A stretch of DNA of 64,000 nucleotides from Thermomicrobiales bacterium (GTDB taxonomy: Bacteria; Chloroflexota; Chloroflexia; Thermomicrobiales; CFX8), in assembly GCA_023954495.1 (NCBI GenBank), contig JAMLIA010000003.1, positions 1 to 64,000 of the forward strand, written 5' to 3'. Both the position numbers and the translations under genes were made by a program. The notes under the pieces are model-generated. The model ran no database searches and was not told the origin of the DNA. It saw only the letters and a program-made list of their open reading frames with translations. This document shows positions 9,109 through 16,976 of the stretch, in pieces. Numbering within the stretch: the first letter of the stretch is position 1; every line of letters starts with the position of its first letter.

Positions 9109-9232
9109 GTGGTGATTCTCCGACGTCAATAGCAGTTGCGGGAGGTACGTCCGACATTTCGGTCGGTCGGTCGGCAATTCATGTGGTCGACTGAAGCTCG
9201 GACCTCTTGCCGCACAACCTCGTCATTTTACT

Positions 9233-9259
9233 ATAACCACCATGCCGAACTGTGGTTAT
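9233..9259. promoter_or_regulatory. Inverted repeat ATAACCAC-N11-GTGGTTAT in the secA/M14 divergent region
   Basis: An 8-bp inverted repeat with arms at 9233-9240 and 9252-9259. The left arm overlaps a TATAAC that could be a -10 element for the peptidase gene starting at 9286. It could be an operator or a leader hairpin; no matching regulator is recognised. Confidence 0.4.
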
Positions 9260-9285
9260 TAGCAAGGGCCAACAGGGGGATGAAC

Positions 9286-10977
9286 ATGCGCGAAGAGGAT
9301 TTGCAGCGACCCGAGCTCACCAGCTATCTCAAGTACGAGGAGATGGTTGCGCTCCTGAAGAACTGGGCTGACGCATACCCCCGCTGGATTTCGCTTACGG
9401 TCATTGGACATTCGGCGGAGGGGCGCGAACTGTTCGTGGCGACGGTCTCGGACCATGAGTCGGGAAAGCACGGTGGCGTCGACAAGCGCCCGGCGATCTG
9501 GGTCGATGCCAACCACCACGCCGGCGAAGTCATCGGCGGGGCCGTGGCGCTGGGGACCATCTGGTCACTTATCCAGCGGTCCGAAGCCGGCGAGAATATG
9601 CTGGAGGACACCACCTGGTACGTTCAACCGCGCATCGCGCCGGATGGCGTCGAGGTGTATCTGACCACACCGCACAAATTGCGATCTGCACCGATCGACT
9701 ATCCAACTGCTGGTCCGCAATCCGGACTTCATCCGGCGGATATCGACGGCGACGGCGTGATCACGCAGATGCGCGTGCCCGACAGCGATGGCGAGTGGCG
9801 TGTTTCCGAGCTGGATCGACGATTGATGGTCCGTCGGATGGATGAAGACGATCCTGACGCTGTGTACTATCGGCTGTTTCCCGAGTCTGAACTGGTTGGC
9901 GAGGCGTCATCACCATTGACTGTGGCACCGGCTCGTTGGGGGCTGGACTTCAATCGGTCATATCCGCATAACTGGCAGCCAGACTACAAGCAGCAGGGTG
10001 CCGGGCCATACCCGCTCTATCCGCCGGAGACGCGCGCGAACGTTGACTGGATCGTGAGCCATCCGAATATTTGCCTCGTCGTCTCGTATCACACATTTGG
10101 CGGCTTCTCGTTTCGGCTGCCGTCCAGTCAGCCGGCAGCAGCGTATCGACATAACGATCTCGGCGGTGATTACGCGGTCCTCTGCCAGCGCTTCACCGAC
10201 ATGACTGGCGGGCCGACGATCCAGTCGTACGATGAGGAGCACCAGATTGCTCGCTTCGGCTCATTGATGGACTGGGCCTATAACCAGCACGGCTTGTATG
10301 GGTGGGTTCCTGAATTGTGGGACAACTGGCTGGCGGCTGGTGTTGATCGACGCGATGACCCAGACACTTTCCATGGAGAGCGTGACGAAGAGGAGCAAGC
10401 GGCGTTATTGGCCTGGAACGATGCGGCTCTTGGCGGCGAGGGTTTCGTCGATTGGCATGAATTCGATCACCCAGAGTTGGGGCCGGTGGAGATTGGCGGC
10501 TGGACCTACAAGTACACGCATCAAAATCCTCCCGGCTCATTCGTTCCACCCATCGCCGCATCCCACATTCGCTGGACCGATCATCTGGCGTCGTCACTCC
10601 CGCGCATCGATTTCAGTGAAGTGACGACCGAAGAGATTGGCGAGAATCTCTGGCGGGTGACGGCAGAAGTAACGAACCAGTCTTTTCTACCGACCAACAT
10701 CTCGCAGCAGGCCATTGACGTCCGGCGCGCAGATCCGGTGAAGATCGAACTGCGGCTGGCAACCGGTGAAGTGCTGGATGGTGGACGGCGCAGTGTTGGC
10801 CACCTTGCCGGGCGCGGAGCAGCGTCGAATCGTCCGTGGGAGGATCCGAAGCCGTCACGAAACGTGGCCAGAGTCTCGTGGATAGTGAAGGGCAGCCCGT
10901 CAGGAACCGTTGTGGCGTGGTCGAACAAGACCGGAACGATCGAGAGTAGCCTCGGTGCAACAGAGCAAGCTGTTTGA
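9286..10977 (+). CDS. M14-family zinc carboxypeptidase
   Basis: A 563-residue metallopeptidase. The N-terminal 400 residues hold the M14 fold: zinc ligands in NHHAGEVIGG (HxxE) and the third His in VSYHTFGGFS, with substrate-binding DFNRSYPHNW (the N-R pair). No signal peptide is evident, so it may be cytoplasmic. ATG 9286 is chosen because AGGGGG lies about 6 nt upstream; ATG 9280 is too close. The C-terminal 130 residues (from about 430) look like a beta-rich accessory domain. Substrate unknown. The next gene overlaps its end by 23 bp, so they are translationally coupled. Confidence 0.9.
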   Translation: MREEDLQRPELTSYLKYEEMVALLKNWADAYPRWISLTVIGHSAEGRELFVATVSDHESGKHGGVDKRPAIWVDANHHAGEVIGGAVALGTIWSLIQRSEAGENMLEDTTWYVQPRIAPDGVEVYLTTPHKLRSAPIDYPTAGPQSGLHPADIDGDGVITQMRVPDSDGEWRVSELDRRLMVRRMDEDDPDAVYYRLFPESELVGEASSPLTVAPARWGLDFNRSYPHNWQPDYKQQGAGPYPLYPPETRANVDWIVSHPNICLVVSYHTFGGFSFRLPSSQPAAAYRHNDLGGDYAVLCQRFTDMTGGPTIQSYDEEHQIARFGSLMDWAYNQHGLYGWVPELWDNWLAAGVDRRDDPDTFHGERDEEEQAALLAWNDAALGGEGFVDWHEFDHPELGPVEIGGWTYKYTHQNPPGSFVPPIAASHIRWTDHLASSLPRIDFSEVTTEEIGENLWRVTAEVTNQSFLPTNISQQAIDVRRADPVKIELRLATGEVLDGGRRSVGHLAGRGAASNRPWEDPKPSRNVARVSWIVKGSPSGTVVAWSNKTGTIESSLGATEQAV

Positions 10978-11359
10978 CGGCGGCGAAGAGCCGGAAAAGG
11001 TAAAGCGACTGGAAGACGATCCGAGCTTTCCGAGCAGGGTCTATCGACTGGCGCTCCAGATTCCGAGCGGGAAAGTGACGACCTACGGCACGATCGCGGC
11101 GGTCCTGGGCGACCGCCGTGGTGCCCGCATGGTTGGCTGGGCGATGTCGAGCTGTCCGCCCGAAGTGTCGGAGATCGCGCATCGCGTGGTCAATCGCTAC
11201 GGTGAGCTCAGCGGCGGCTGGGCATGGGGGCATCCGGATGTCATGCGGCAGCTGCTCATTGATGAGGGCGTCACGTTTGTCGGTGAGTACCAGGTCGACC
11301 TGGACAAGCACCTGTGGATACCACCGATGGAGGACTCCGACGAGCCGCCGGATGTCTGA
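10955..11359 (+). CDS. Alkyltransferase-like protein (MGMT fold, no active-site cysteine)
   Basis: A 134-residue protein with the DNA-binding domain of O6-alkylguanine-DNA alkyltransferase: RVYRLALQIPSGKVTTYG, the arginine-finger/helix-turn-helix region GDRRGARMVGWAM, and HRVVNRYGELSGG. Where MGMT has PCHR and classic ATL proteins have PWHR, this one has IAHR (Ala75). It cannot accept alkyl groups. ATL proteins bind alkylated bases and hand them to nucleotide excision repair; that role is inferred here. GTG 10955 with GAGAG upstream is the likely start. Confidence 0.85.
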   Translation: MQQSKLFDGGEEPEKVKRLEDDPSFPSRVYRLALQIPSGKVTTYGTIAAVLGDRRGARMVGWAMSSCPPEVSEIAHRVVNRYGELSGGWAWGHPDVMRQLLIDEGVTFVGEYQVDLDKHLWIPPMEDSDEPPDV

Positions 11360-11366
11360 GTTGCCC

Positions 11367-11375
11367 TGTTATACT
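11367..11375 (+). promoter_or_regulatory. Extended -10 promoter
   Basis: TGTTATACT: a TG dinucleotide one base before TATACT, with no clear -35. It lies 26 bp before the next start codon (11401) and closely matches the ftsH promoter core. Confidence 0.55.
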
Positions 11376-11400
11376 CGCGCAGACGGAGAGGAGAGCCTCG

Positions 11401-11742
11401 ATGAATGCTCGAGACGGACTTGAACGCATCCGCGAGCGCCTCGTCGAGAGTGCGGCTCATCCTGACACAGTGGCGCTACTCGACGAAATGATCAAGCGCG
11501 CCTCAGTTCCAGGTGCCGAGCGCGCGCAAGCCTCACAGGCGCAACTCGTACGGATGCTGACGCGTACCCCGGCGGCAACCAACAACTTCGAAGTCTATAA
11601 CGACCTTGTGCGGCTCGAAGCAGAGGTTGAAGAAACCGCTGCGCGCCGTGCTGCTGAAGTTGCGGCCGAGGCCGACCGGCCAGTGCCGAAGAGCAAGAAG
11701 TACTACAAGCAGCTGAAGGACCGTGAGAAGCGCGGAGCCTGA
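11401..11742 (+). CDS. Conserved-looking hypothetical protein, highly helical
   Basis: A 113-residue protein with ATG at 11401 and GGAGAG upstream; the frame is open to 11314 but the promoter lies inside that extension. It is charged and probably all-helical, with a Glu/Ala-rich middle (LEAEVEETAARRAAEVAAEA) suggesting coiled coil. The very basic C terminus is KSKKYYKQLKDREKRGA. No signal peptide or cysteines. No family recognised. It sits 35 bp upstream of the M20 peptidase, possibly in one transcript. Confidence 0.7.
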   Translation: MNARDGLERIRERLVESAAHPDTVALLDEMIKRASVPGAERAQASQAQLVRMLTRTPAATNNFEVYNDLVRLEAEVEETAARRAAEVAAEADRPVPKSKKYYKQLKDREKRGA

Positions 11743-11777
11743 GCGACTTCCGGCTGGGTGGGGAAGGATGATGCACG

Positions 11778-12920
11778 GTGGCTATTCCCGGAGACCGCGT
11801 TGCGGCTGCGGCGGAAGAACGCGTCGATCAAACGCTCGCGCTCCTGAAGACGCTCGTCGAGCTCGAGTCGCCTTCGAGTGAGAAGGCTGCGGTCGACAAG
11901 CTCATTGACTGGCTGCAGGCAGAGATCGAACGACGCGGCGGTTCCATTGAACGTTTGCCACAAAGCGACTGGGGTGACTTGATCGTCGCCCGGTTCGACG
12001 GAAGCCGCGACGGCCAACTGCAAGTCATGACGCACATCGACACGGTCTGGCCGATCGGCACGATCGATCGACTGCCCTGGCGGCAGGACGGCGACAAGAT
12101 CCACGGACCGGGCATTTACGACATGAAGGCATCCGCCGCAATGATGCTGACGGCGCTGGACATCCTTCACGATCTGAATGCCACACATCGCACAATCGTC
12201 TGGACAATCAACACCGAAGAAGAGGTCGGCTCGCCAGTGTCGCGACCGGTGCTCGAATCGGTTGCGAGCGAATCGACGTGCGTGCTGTGCCTGGAGCCGC
12301 CGGTGCCGCCCGACGGTGCGCTCAAGACCGAGCGCAAGGGCGTCGGGATGTTCACGATGGAGATTGAGGGTCGCGCGGCACACGCGGGAGCCGACCATCA
12401 GTCGGGCGTTAGCGCCGTCGAGGAGCTCGCGCGGCAGATCCAGCGATTGCACGCGCTGACGGACTATGGCAAAGGGACGACCGTCAACGTCGGCGTGGCA
12501 GAGGGCGGAACGAAGCGCAACGTCGTTGCTGCCTATGCGCGCGCAGAGATCGATCTAAGGGTCACGTCGTTGGCCGAGGCAGATCGAGTAGTGCCGCAAG
12601 TTCTTGATTCGACATCACTCGTCGGCGGAACGACGGTGCGCATCAATGGCGATATGAACCGCCCGCCGATGGAGCGGACCGACGCGATTATTGCAGCGTT
12701 CGAGCGCGCTCGTGAGATTGGCCAATCGATCGGGCAGGAGCTCAAGGAAGCGTCGACCGGCGGTGGTTCGGATGGAAACTTCACCGCTGCGATCGGCGCG
12801 ACGACGCTGGACGGGCTTGGATGCCCGGGTGATGGTGGTCATGCCGACACGGAGCATATCCTTCGATCGGCGATCGGACCGCGCACCGCATTGATCACCG
12901 CGTTACTGGCCGGCCTGTAG
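11778..12920 (+). CDS. M20-family metallopeptidase (glutamate carboxypeptidase-like)
   Basis: A 380-residue two-zinc peptidase of the ArgE/DapE/CPG2 family. Metal and catalytic motifs in order: THIDTVWP (His and Asp), GPGIYDMKAS (bridging Asp), NTEEEVGS (catalytic Glu and Glu ligand), CLEP, and the late His in GHADTEH. A dimerisation (lid) domain lies around 180-290. The family removes C-terminal residues or deacylates N-acyl amino acids; the substrate here is not determinable. Start GTG 11778. No signal peptide. The aminotransferase follows 43 bp downstream. Confidence 0.9.
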   Translation: MAIPGDRVAAAAEERVDQTLALLKTLVELESPSSEKAAVDKLIDWLQAEIERRGGSIERLPQSDWGDLIVARFDGSRDGQLQVMTHIDTVWPIGTIDRLPWRQDGDKIHGPGIYDMKASAAMMLTALDILHDLNATHRTIVWTINTEEEVGSPVSRPVLESVASESTCVLCLEPPVPPDGALKTERKGVGMFTMEIEGRAAHAGADHQSGVSAVEELARQIQRLHALTDYGKGTTVNVGVAEGGTKRNVVAAYARAEIDLRVTSLAEADRVVPQVLDSTSLVGGTTVRINGDMNRPPMERTDAIIAAFERAREIGQSIGQELKEASTGGGSDGNFTAAIGATTLDGLGCPGDGGHADTEHILRSAIGPRTALITALLAGL

Positions 12921-12963
12921 CGGCCAGGGCAACGAGCGTTGTTCTATTTGAGGGGAGCTGGGG

Positions 12964-14235
12964 ATGACGATTACGCCAGACCACTATGCGGAGCAATTGC
13001 CGCGAACATTGGGCCGGTACTCGCCGGTGATTGTCGACCACGCTGAAGGGTCGTATGTCTGGGGACACGACGGACGGAAGTACCTGGACTTCACTTCGGG
13101 TATCGCCGTCACCAACACTGGCCACAGCCACCCGGCGGTGGTGAAGGCTATTCAGGAGCAAGCCGCCAAGATCATTCACGCGCAGGCCAATATCCTGATT
13201 CACAAGCCGATGATTGACCTGATGGAAGAGATCCGGGCGACGATGCCGTCGCAGCTCGACGGTGTGTTCTTCTCCAACAGCGGCGCTGAGGCAATCGAGG
13301 CTGCCGTCAAGCTGGCGAAGATCGCAACTGGCAGACCAGCAATCGTCGCATTCAAGGGCGCGTTCCACGGTCGCACGCATCTGGCCATGGCGCTGACGAC
13401 ATCACGCGTGAAGATGCGCGGCCATTATGAGCCGCTTGTGCCGTCGATCTATCACACGCCGTTCCCGTACCCGTTCCGGAATCCCTACAGTGGTGATCCG
13501 ACAGATGCCTGCATCTACGAACTTGAGCGCTTGTTCGAGACGACGGTGATGCCCGATGATGTCGCGGCCATCATCGTTGAGCCGATCCAGGGTGAGGGCG
13601 GCTACATTGTCCCGCCGGACAACTTTCTGGGTCGTGTCCGCGAGATCTGCGACAAGCACGGCATTTTGCTGATCGCTGACGAGATTCAGACGGGTGTTGG
13701 ACGCACCGGCAAGTGGTGGGGCTTCGAGCATTCGAACATCGTGCCGGACATCGTAGCTGTGGCGAAGGGTATTGCCAGCGGCCTGCCGCTAAGCGCCATC
13801 GTCGCATCGCGTGAGACGCTGAACGCCTGGGCGCCGGGATCGCACGGCGGCACATTCGGCGGCAACGTGGTTGCATGTGCAGCTGGCGTCGCGACGTTCC
13901 GTGCCATCCGTGAGGAAGGCATGATCGAGAACACTGTCGCGATGGGCAAGCGTCTCGTTGATGGACTCGATCGGATCGCCGAGCGAAACCCGCTGATCGG
14001 CGATGTACGTGGCAAGGGACTGATGGTCGCAGCCGAGTTCGTCACGTCATCAGGCAAGCCGAACCCGGACGCCGTGAACAAGGTCATTGCCAACGGCATC
14101 GAGAACGGCGTGCTGCTGTTGACTGCCGGTGGATGGGATCAGGCAATCCGCATCATCCCGCCGCTGAATGTTAGCGCCGACGAGATTGACGAGTTCCTGA
14201 CGGTCTTCGAATCCGCCGCCGGGTCAGCGCGCTAG
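12964..14235 (+). CDS. Class III aminotransferase, 4-aminobutyrate aminotransferase-like
   Basis: A 423-residue PLP enzyme of fold type I. Motifs: DGRKYLDFTSGIAVTNTGH, FFSNSGAEAIEAAVKLAK, AFHGRTHLAMALT, EPIQGEGGYIVPP, ADEIQTGVGRTGKWWGFEH, and the Schiff-base lysine in VAVAKGIASGLPLSAIV. Best fit is GABA or another omega-amino acid aminotransferase (GabT/PuuE type), but acetylornithine or beta-alanine transaminase cannot be excluded. ATG 12964 is preceded by GAGGGGAG. It follows the M20 peptidase, hinting at amino-acid catabolism. A terminator follows. Confidence 0.9.
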   Translation: MTITPDHYAEQLPRTLGRYSPVIVDHAEGSYVWGHDGRKYLDFTSGIAVTNTGHSHPAVVKAIQEQAAKIIHAQANILIHKPMIDLMEEIRATMPSQLDGVFFSNSGAEAIEAAVKLAKIATGRPAIVAFKGAFHGRTHLAMALTTSRVKMRGHYEPLVPSIYHTPFPYPFRNPYSGDPTDACIYELERLFETTVMPDDVAAIIVEPIQGEGGYIVPPDNFLGRVREICDKHGILLIADEIQTGVGRTGKWWGFEHSNIVPDIVAVAKGIASGLPLSAIVASRETLNAWAPGSHGGTFGGNVVACAAGVATFRAIREEGMIENTVAMGKRLVDGLDRIAERNPLIGDVRGKGLMVAAEFVTSSGKPNPDAVNKVIANGIENGVLLLTAGGWDQAIRIIPPLNVSADEIDEFLTVFESAAGSAR

Positions 14236-14254
14236 CAGCCAGACACTTCAAAAG

Positions 14255-14279
14255 GGGGCCGGCACTTATTGCCGGTCCC
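14255..14279 (+). terminator. Hairpin terminator after the aminotransferase
   Basis: Stem GGGGCCGGC (14255-14263) with GCCGGTCCC (14271-14279), one G-T pair, loop ACTTATT, then TTGTTGTTG. It also separates the convergent glycosyltransferase. Confidence 0.8.
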
Positions 14280-14301
14280 TTGTTGTTGCTCATCGTCTGC
14301 A

Positions 14302-15639
14302 TCAGGATGCGTCTGAGAACTCGCCGGGGCAGCAGATGTTCTCGCGTTCACCATCGGCCAAAAGCTCATACAGGCGGAGCATCGCCGGCCCGACGGAAAA
14401 CCATGAGAACCGAATCGCTGCCTGCCGCGCACCGACCTGCAGCGAGGATCGCAGCCCTGGATCGCGAACGACCCGCGACAATGCGGATGCAAAGGCGCGC
14501 GGATTCTGTGGAGGAACGAGCAGGCCGCTCCGTCCGTCCTCGACCGTGAAATTCAATCCACCGGCTCGCGACGCGACGACCGGCAGACCGCACCCCATTG
14601 CTTCAACGGCCACCAGCCCGAACGATTCGTAGCGCGATGGGACCGCGCAGACGGTCGCGGCTGCGTAATAATCCGGCAGCAGATCCTGCGGCTGAGAGCC
14701 GTGGAAGAGGACATCATCGGCAATGCCGAGCTCGTTCGCGCGCTGCATTAGCTGTTGAAGTTGCGGGTCCGGTTGCCCATCCTCATAGGTTCCGCCGATG
14801 AACACCAGCTTCGGCGGCAGATCTGGCCACGGCTCATTTCGCAGGAGCGCGAACGAGTCGAGCAGCGTGTCGATGCCTTTCATCGGATCGATTCGCCCAA
14901 TGAAGAGTACCAGCGGATTATCCGGCAGACCGAGCCGACGGCGCGCACTCATCGGATCTACCGGGTGAAAGCGCTTGAGGTCGACTCCGGGCGGGATGAT
15001 GCAGATCTTCTCGTTGCTGCCGCCCATGCGCCAGACCATTTCGGCGCGCTCGTCCGGATTCGGCGCGATGATGTGATCGAGCACATCAAGCAATTGCCGC
15101 TCCACCTGAACGCGGACGGCAGACTCGCTGACGCCGTTGGAATAGACGGCGTTCTTCAACAGCGCGAGCGTATGGAACGTGTGGACAGTCGGAGCCATCC
15201 AGTAGCGCTGAAGAAGATGTGATGCCCAGCCCGACAGCCAGTAGTGACTGTGGACGACGTCATACCGCACTCCTTCACGCAGTGAAAAGAGGGCGCATTG
15301 ATTCGCAAAGTCCGGCAGGTAGCAAAAGACTTCGTCCTTTGGCAGGTCCGCAGCTGGACCAGCGTCGATAGTTACGAGTCGGACGCGATCTGCGATGTCA
15401 ACGGCTTCTGGTGTGTGAGGGTCCGAACGGCGAGTGAATATGTCGACGTCGACGCCCTGCCGACCGAGCTCTGTCGCCAGCTCCCGGACGTGGACATTCA
15501 TGCCGCCGGCGTCCTTGCCGCCCAGCGTTGCGACTGGCGAGGTGTGGACGCTCAGCATCGCGACCCGGTTAACAGTCGACGTATGAGTCGCGACGCCAGG
15601 ATTTTCGACGGTTGTCGGCAGGTCGGTCAGCCAGCTCAT
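14302..15639 (-). CDS. GT4 glycosyltransferase, MshA/sucrose-phosphate synthase-like
   Basis: A 445-residue GT-B enzyme. The N-terminal domain shows the acceptor-loop motif GGKDAGGMNVHVRELATELGRQG, typical of D-inositol-3-phosphate glycosyltransferase (MshA) and SPS relatives. The C-terminal domain has GRIDPMKGIDTLLDSF and the E-x7-E motif within SRYESFGLVAVEAMGCGLPVVAS, which binds the donor sugar nucleotide. Mycothiol synthesis would need MshB-D, which are not here, so a polysaccharide or glycoside product is equally likely. Start ATG 15639, with GGCGGAA upstream. It is monocistronic between two terminators. Confidence 0.88.
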   Translation of the reverse strand: MSWLTDLPTTVENPGVATHTSTVNRVAMLSVHTSPVATLGGKDAGGMNVHVRELATELGRQGVDVDIFTRRSDPHTPEAVDIADRVRLVTIDAGPAADLPKDEVFCYLPDFANQCALFSLREGVRYDVVHSHYWLSGWASHLLQRYWMAPTVHTFHTLALLKNAVYSNGVSESAVRVQVERQLLDVLDHIIAPNPDERAEMVWRMGGSNEKICIIPPGVDLKRFHPVDPMSARRRLGLPDNPLVLFIGRIDPMKGIDTLLDSFALLRNEPWPDLPPKLVFIGGTYEDGQPDPQLQQLMQRANELGIADDVLFHGSQPQDLLPDYYAAATVCAVPSRYESFGLVAVEAMGCGLPVVASRAGGLNFTVEDGRSGLLVPPQNPRAFASALSRVVRDPGLRSSLQVGARQAAIRFSWFSVGPAMLRLYELLADGERENICCPGEFSDAS

Positions 15640-15663
15640 CGTAATTCCGCCGAATCCGGACGC

Positions 15664-15692
15664 AAAAAAAGGACAGCCCTGATAGGCTGTCC
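15664..15692 (-). terminator. Rho-independent terminator of the tRNA-Arg/hpf unit
   Basis: Read leftward: GGACAGCC, 6-nt loop, GGCTGTCC, then seven T. This is a textbook intrinsic terminator, 240 nt past the hpf stop and 25 nt before the next gene. Confidence 0.92.
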
Positions 15693-15932
15693 CGTGTGTA
15701 CAGAGATGCGGGGCAGTCGCTCAATATCGCTGGACGACGCAAAGCGCTGCATCCAGGTGCGGAACCAGTGTGGCCGCAGAACCGATGGACATGAGCCTGG
15801 TGGTATGTGCGCGAACCAGTCCAGCATCATTCCGGCTGATGTCCTAACACCTGCTCAACACCGGATCACGCCGCTCGGCGACCCGATACGACCTACAACA
15901 ACCGGCTGCGATCGATATTCCCGGATCGCAAA
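15693..15932 (-). other. Untranslated 3' region of hpf, no gene seen
   Basis: 240 nt between the hpf stop and its terminator. A 64-codon frame from 15830 runs through the terminator hairpin and has no family features, so it is not called. The stretch could be a long 3' UTR or hold an unrecognised small RNA. Confidence 0.4.
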
Positions 15933-16520
15933 TCACGCGAGCTCTGGTTCCAGGACGCCGAAGCCGCCGTCTTGCCGACGGTACAGCACGCTCATACGAC
16001 TGCTGTCCGGATTGTAGAAGACGAAGAAGTCGTGGCCCAGCAGTTCCATCTGCTCGATGGCCTCGGCGGTATCCATTGGCATCACATCGAATCGCTTGGT
16101 GCGGACAACCATTTCGGCGTCGGAATCTTGCTCGTCCACCCCAGGGTCAACACCTACTGTCGCGTCGGTCTGAATCTGGTCCGCTGCCAGCTGACCAAGG
16201 CCAACGGCAGAGCGCCGGTCACGCTTCGTGCGCCGATCGTGGAAGCGGCGGATCTGGCGGGCCATCTTGTCCGTCACCAGATCGACTGCGGCCGTGATGT
16301 CGCTGTTGCGCTCCTCGGCGCGCAGCACGGCCTGCTTCGTCGCGATGGTGAACTGGGCGATGTACTTCTGCGTCGGATTGTGGTGCGCCTCGCGTCGGAT
16401 CTCAAACTTGGCGTCAACGATGCGCTCGTTGACCTTGTCGAGCTTGGCAACACGCTTCTCTATGTACTCGCGTGTGTCGTCGTTCAGCTTGAGGTTATGC
16501 GTCTTGATTTGAATTTCCAC
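15933..16520 (-). CDS. hpf: Long-form ribosome hibernation promoting factor (HPF/YfiA)
   Basis: A 195-residue long HPF. The N-terminal domain (1-100, VEIQIKTHNLKLNDDTREYIEKR) binds the 30S decoding region. After a linker, the C-terminal domain (about 135-195, VVRTKRFDVMPMDTAEAIEQMELLGHDFFVFYN) mediates 100S dimerisation of ribosomes in stationary phase. GTG 16520 is the start, because GGAGGAG lies 5 nt upstream. The frame continues upstream into the tRNA-Arg gene, and that part is not coding. Transcription probably begins before the tRNA. Confidence 0.93.
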   Translation of the reverse strand: MEIQIKTHNLKLNDDTREYIEKRVAKLDKVNERIVDAKFEIRREAHHNPTQKYIAQFTIATKQAVLRAEERNSDITAAVDLVTDKMARQIRRFHDRRTKRDRRSAVGLGQLAADQIQTDATVGVDPGVDEQDSDAEMVVRTKRFDVMPMDTAEAIEQMELLGHDFFVFYNPDSSRMSVLYRRQDGGFGVLEPELA

Positions 16521-16568
16521 GACATCTCCTCCTTTTCGCAGTCGCGAACGGCTTCGCGGCGGAAGCGG

Positions 16569-16641
16569 CGCCCGCGGAGGGATTCGAACCCCCGACACAG
16601 GGCTTAGGACGCCCCTGCTCTATCCCCTGAGCTACGCGGGC
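16569..16641 (-). tRNA. tRNA-Arg (anticodon CCT)
   Basis: Cloverleaf read leftward: acceptor GCCCGCG/CGCGGGC, D-stem GCTC/GAGC, anticodon stem GGGGC/GCCCT with loop GTCCTAA (CCT reads AGG), and T-loop TTCGAAT. CCA is not encoded. Base 32 is a G, which is uncommon. It lies 48 bp upstream of hpf on the same strand. Confidence 0.93.
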
Positions 16642-16776
16642 CGGATTCTGCTATTCCGAAAGACATCGTGGCGCGCGTTGAGTTGCGTGGTGCCATGTGT
16701 TTCGTGCAGCGCGTTTGCACGAGCATTCCGGATATGAATCTTACCGCGTTTCCTCGCGTCACGGCCGCGACCAGAT

Positions 16777-16785
16777 TGATATAGT
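16777..16785 (+). promoter_or_regulatory. Extended -10 promoter of tRNA-Pro
   Basis: TGATATAGT (TG, one base, TATAGT), about 30 bp upstream of the tRNA. No clear -35. Confidence 0.5.
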
Positions 16786-16815
16786 GAGGTGGCATTGATA
16801 GAATTCGGCGGTCAG

Positions 16816-16893
<78 letters not shown>

Positions 16894-16909
16894 TTCACTA
16901 GCGTGAGAG

Positions 16910-16935
16910 ACGAGGAGCGGATATCCGCTCCTCGT
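16910..16935. terminator. Palindromic terminator after tRNA-Pro
   Basis: A perfect 26-nt palindrome centred on ATAT with 13-bp arms, the left arm beginning ACGAGGAGCGG, followed by T-rich TTGTGCG. Confidence 0.75.
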
Positions 16936-16976
16936 TGTGCGTCCATCTCCCGGACATATCTGCATCGGAGGTTGTG

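Noticed and set aside
9157-9175. CGGT tandem repeat upstream of secA
   Set aside because: Only about three to four short units; too small to call a functional repeat.
15636-15830. 64-codon leftward frame after hpf
   Set aside because: It runs through a textbook intrinsic terminator and shows no family features.
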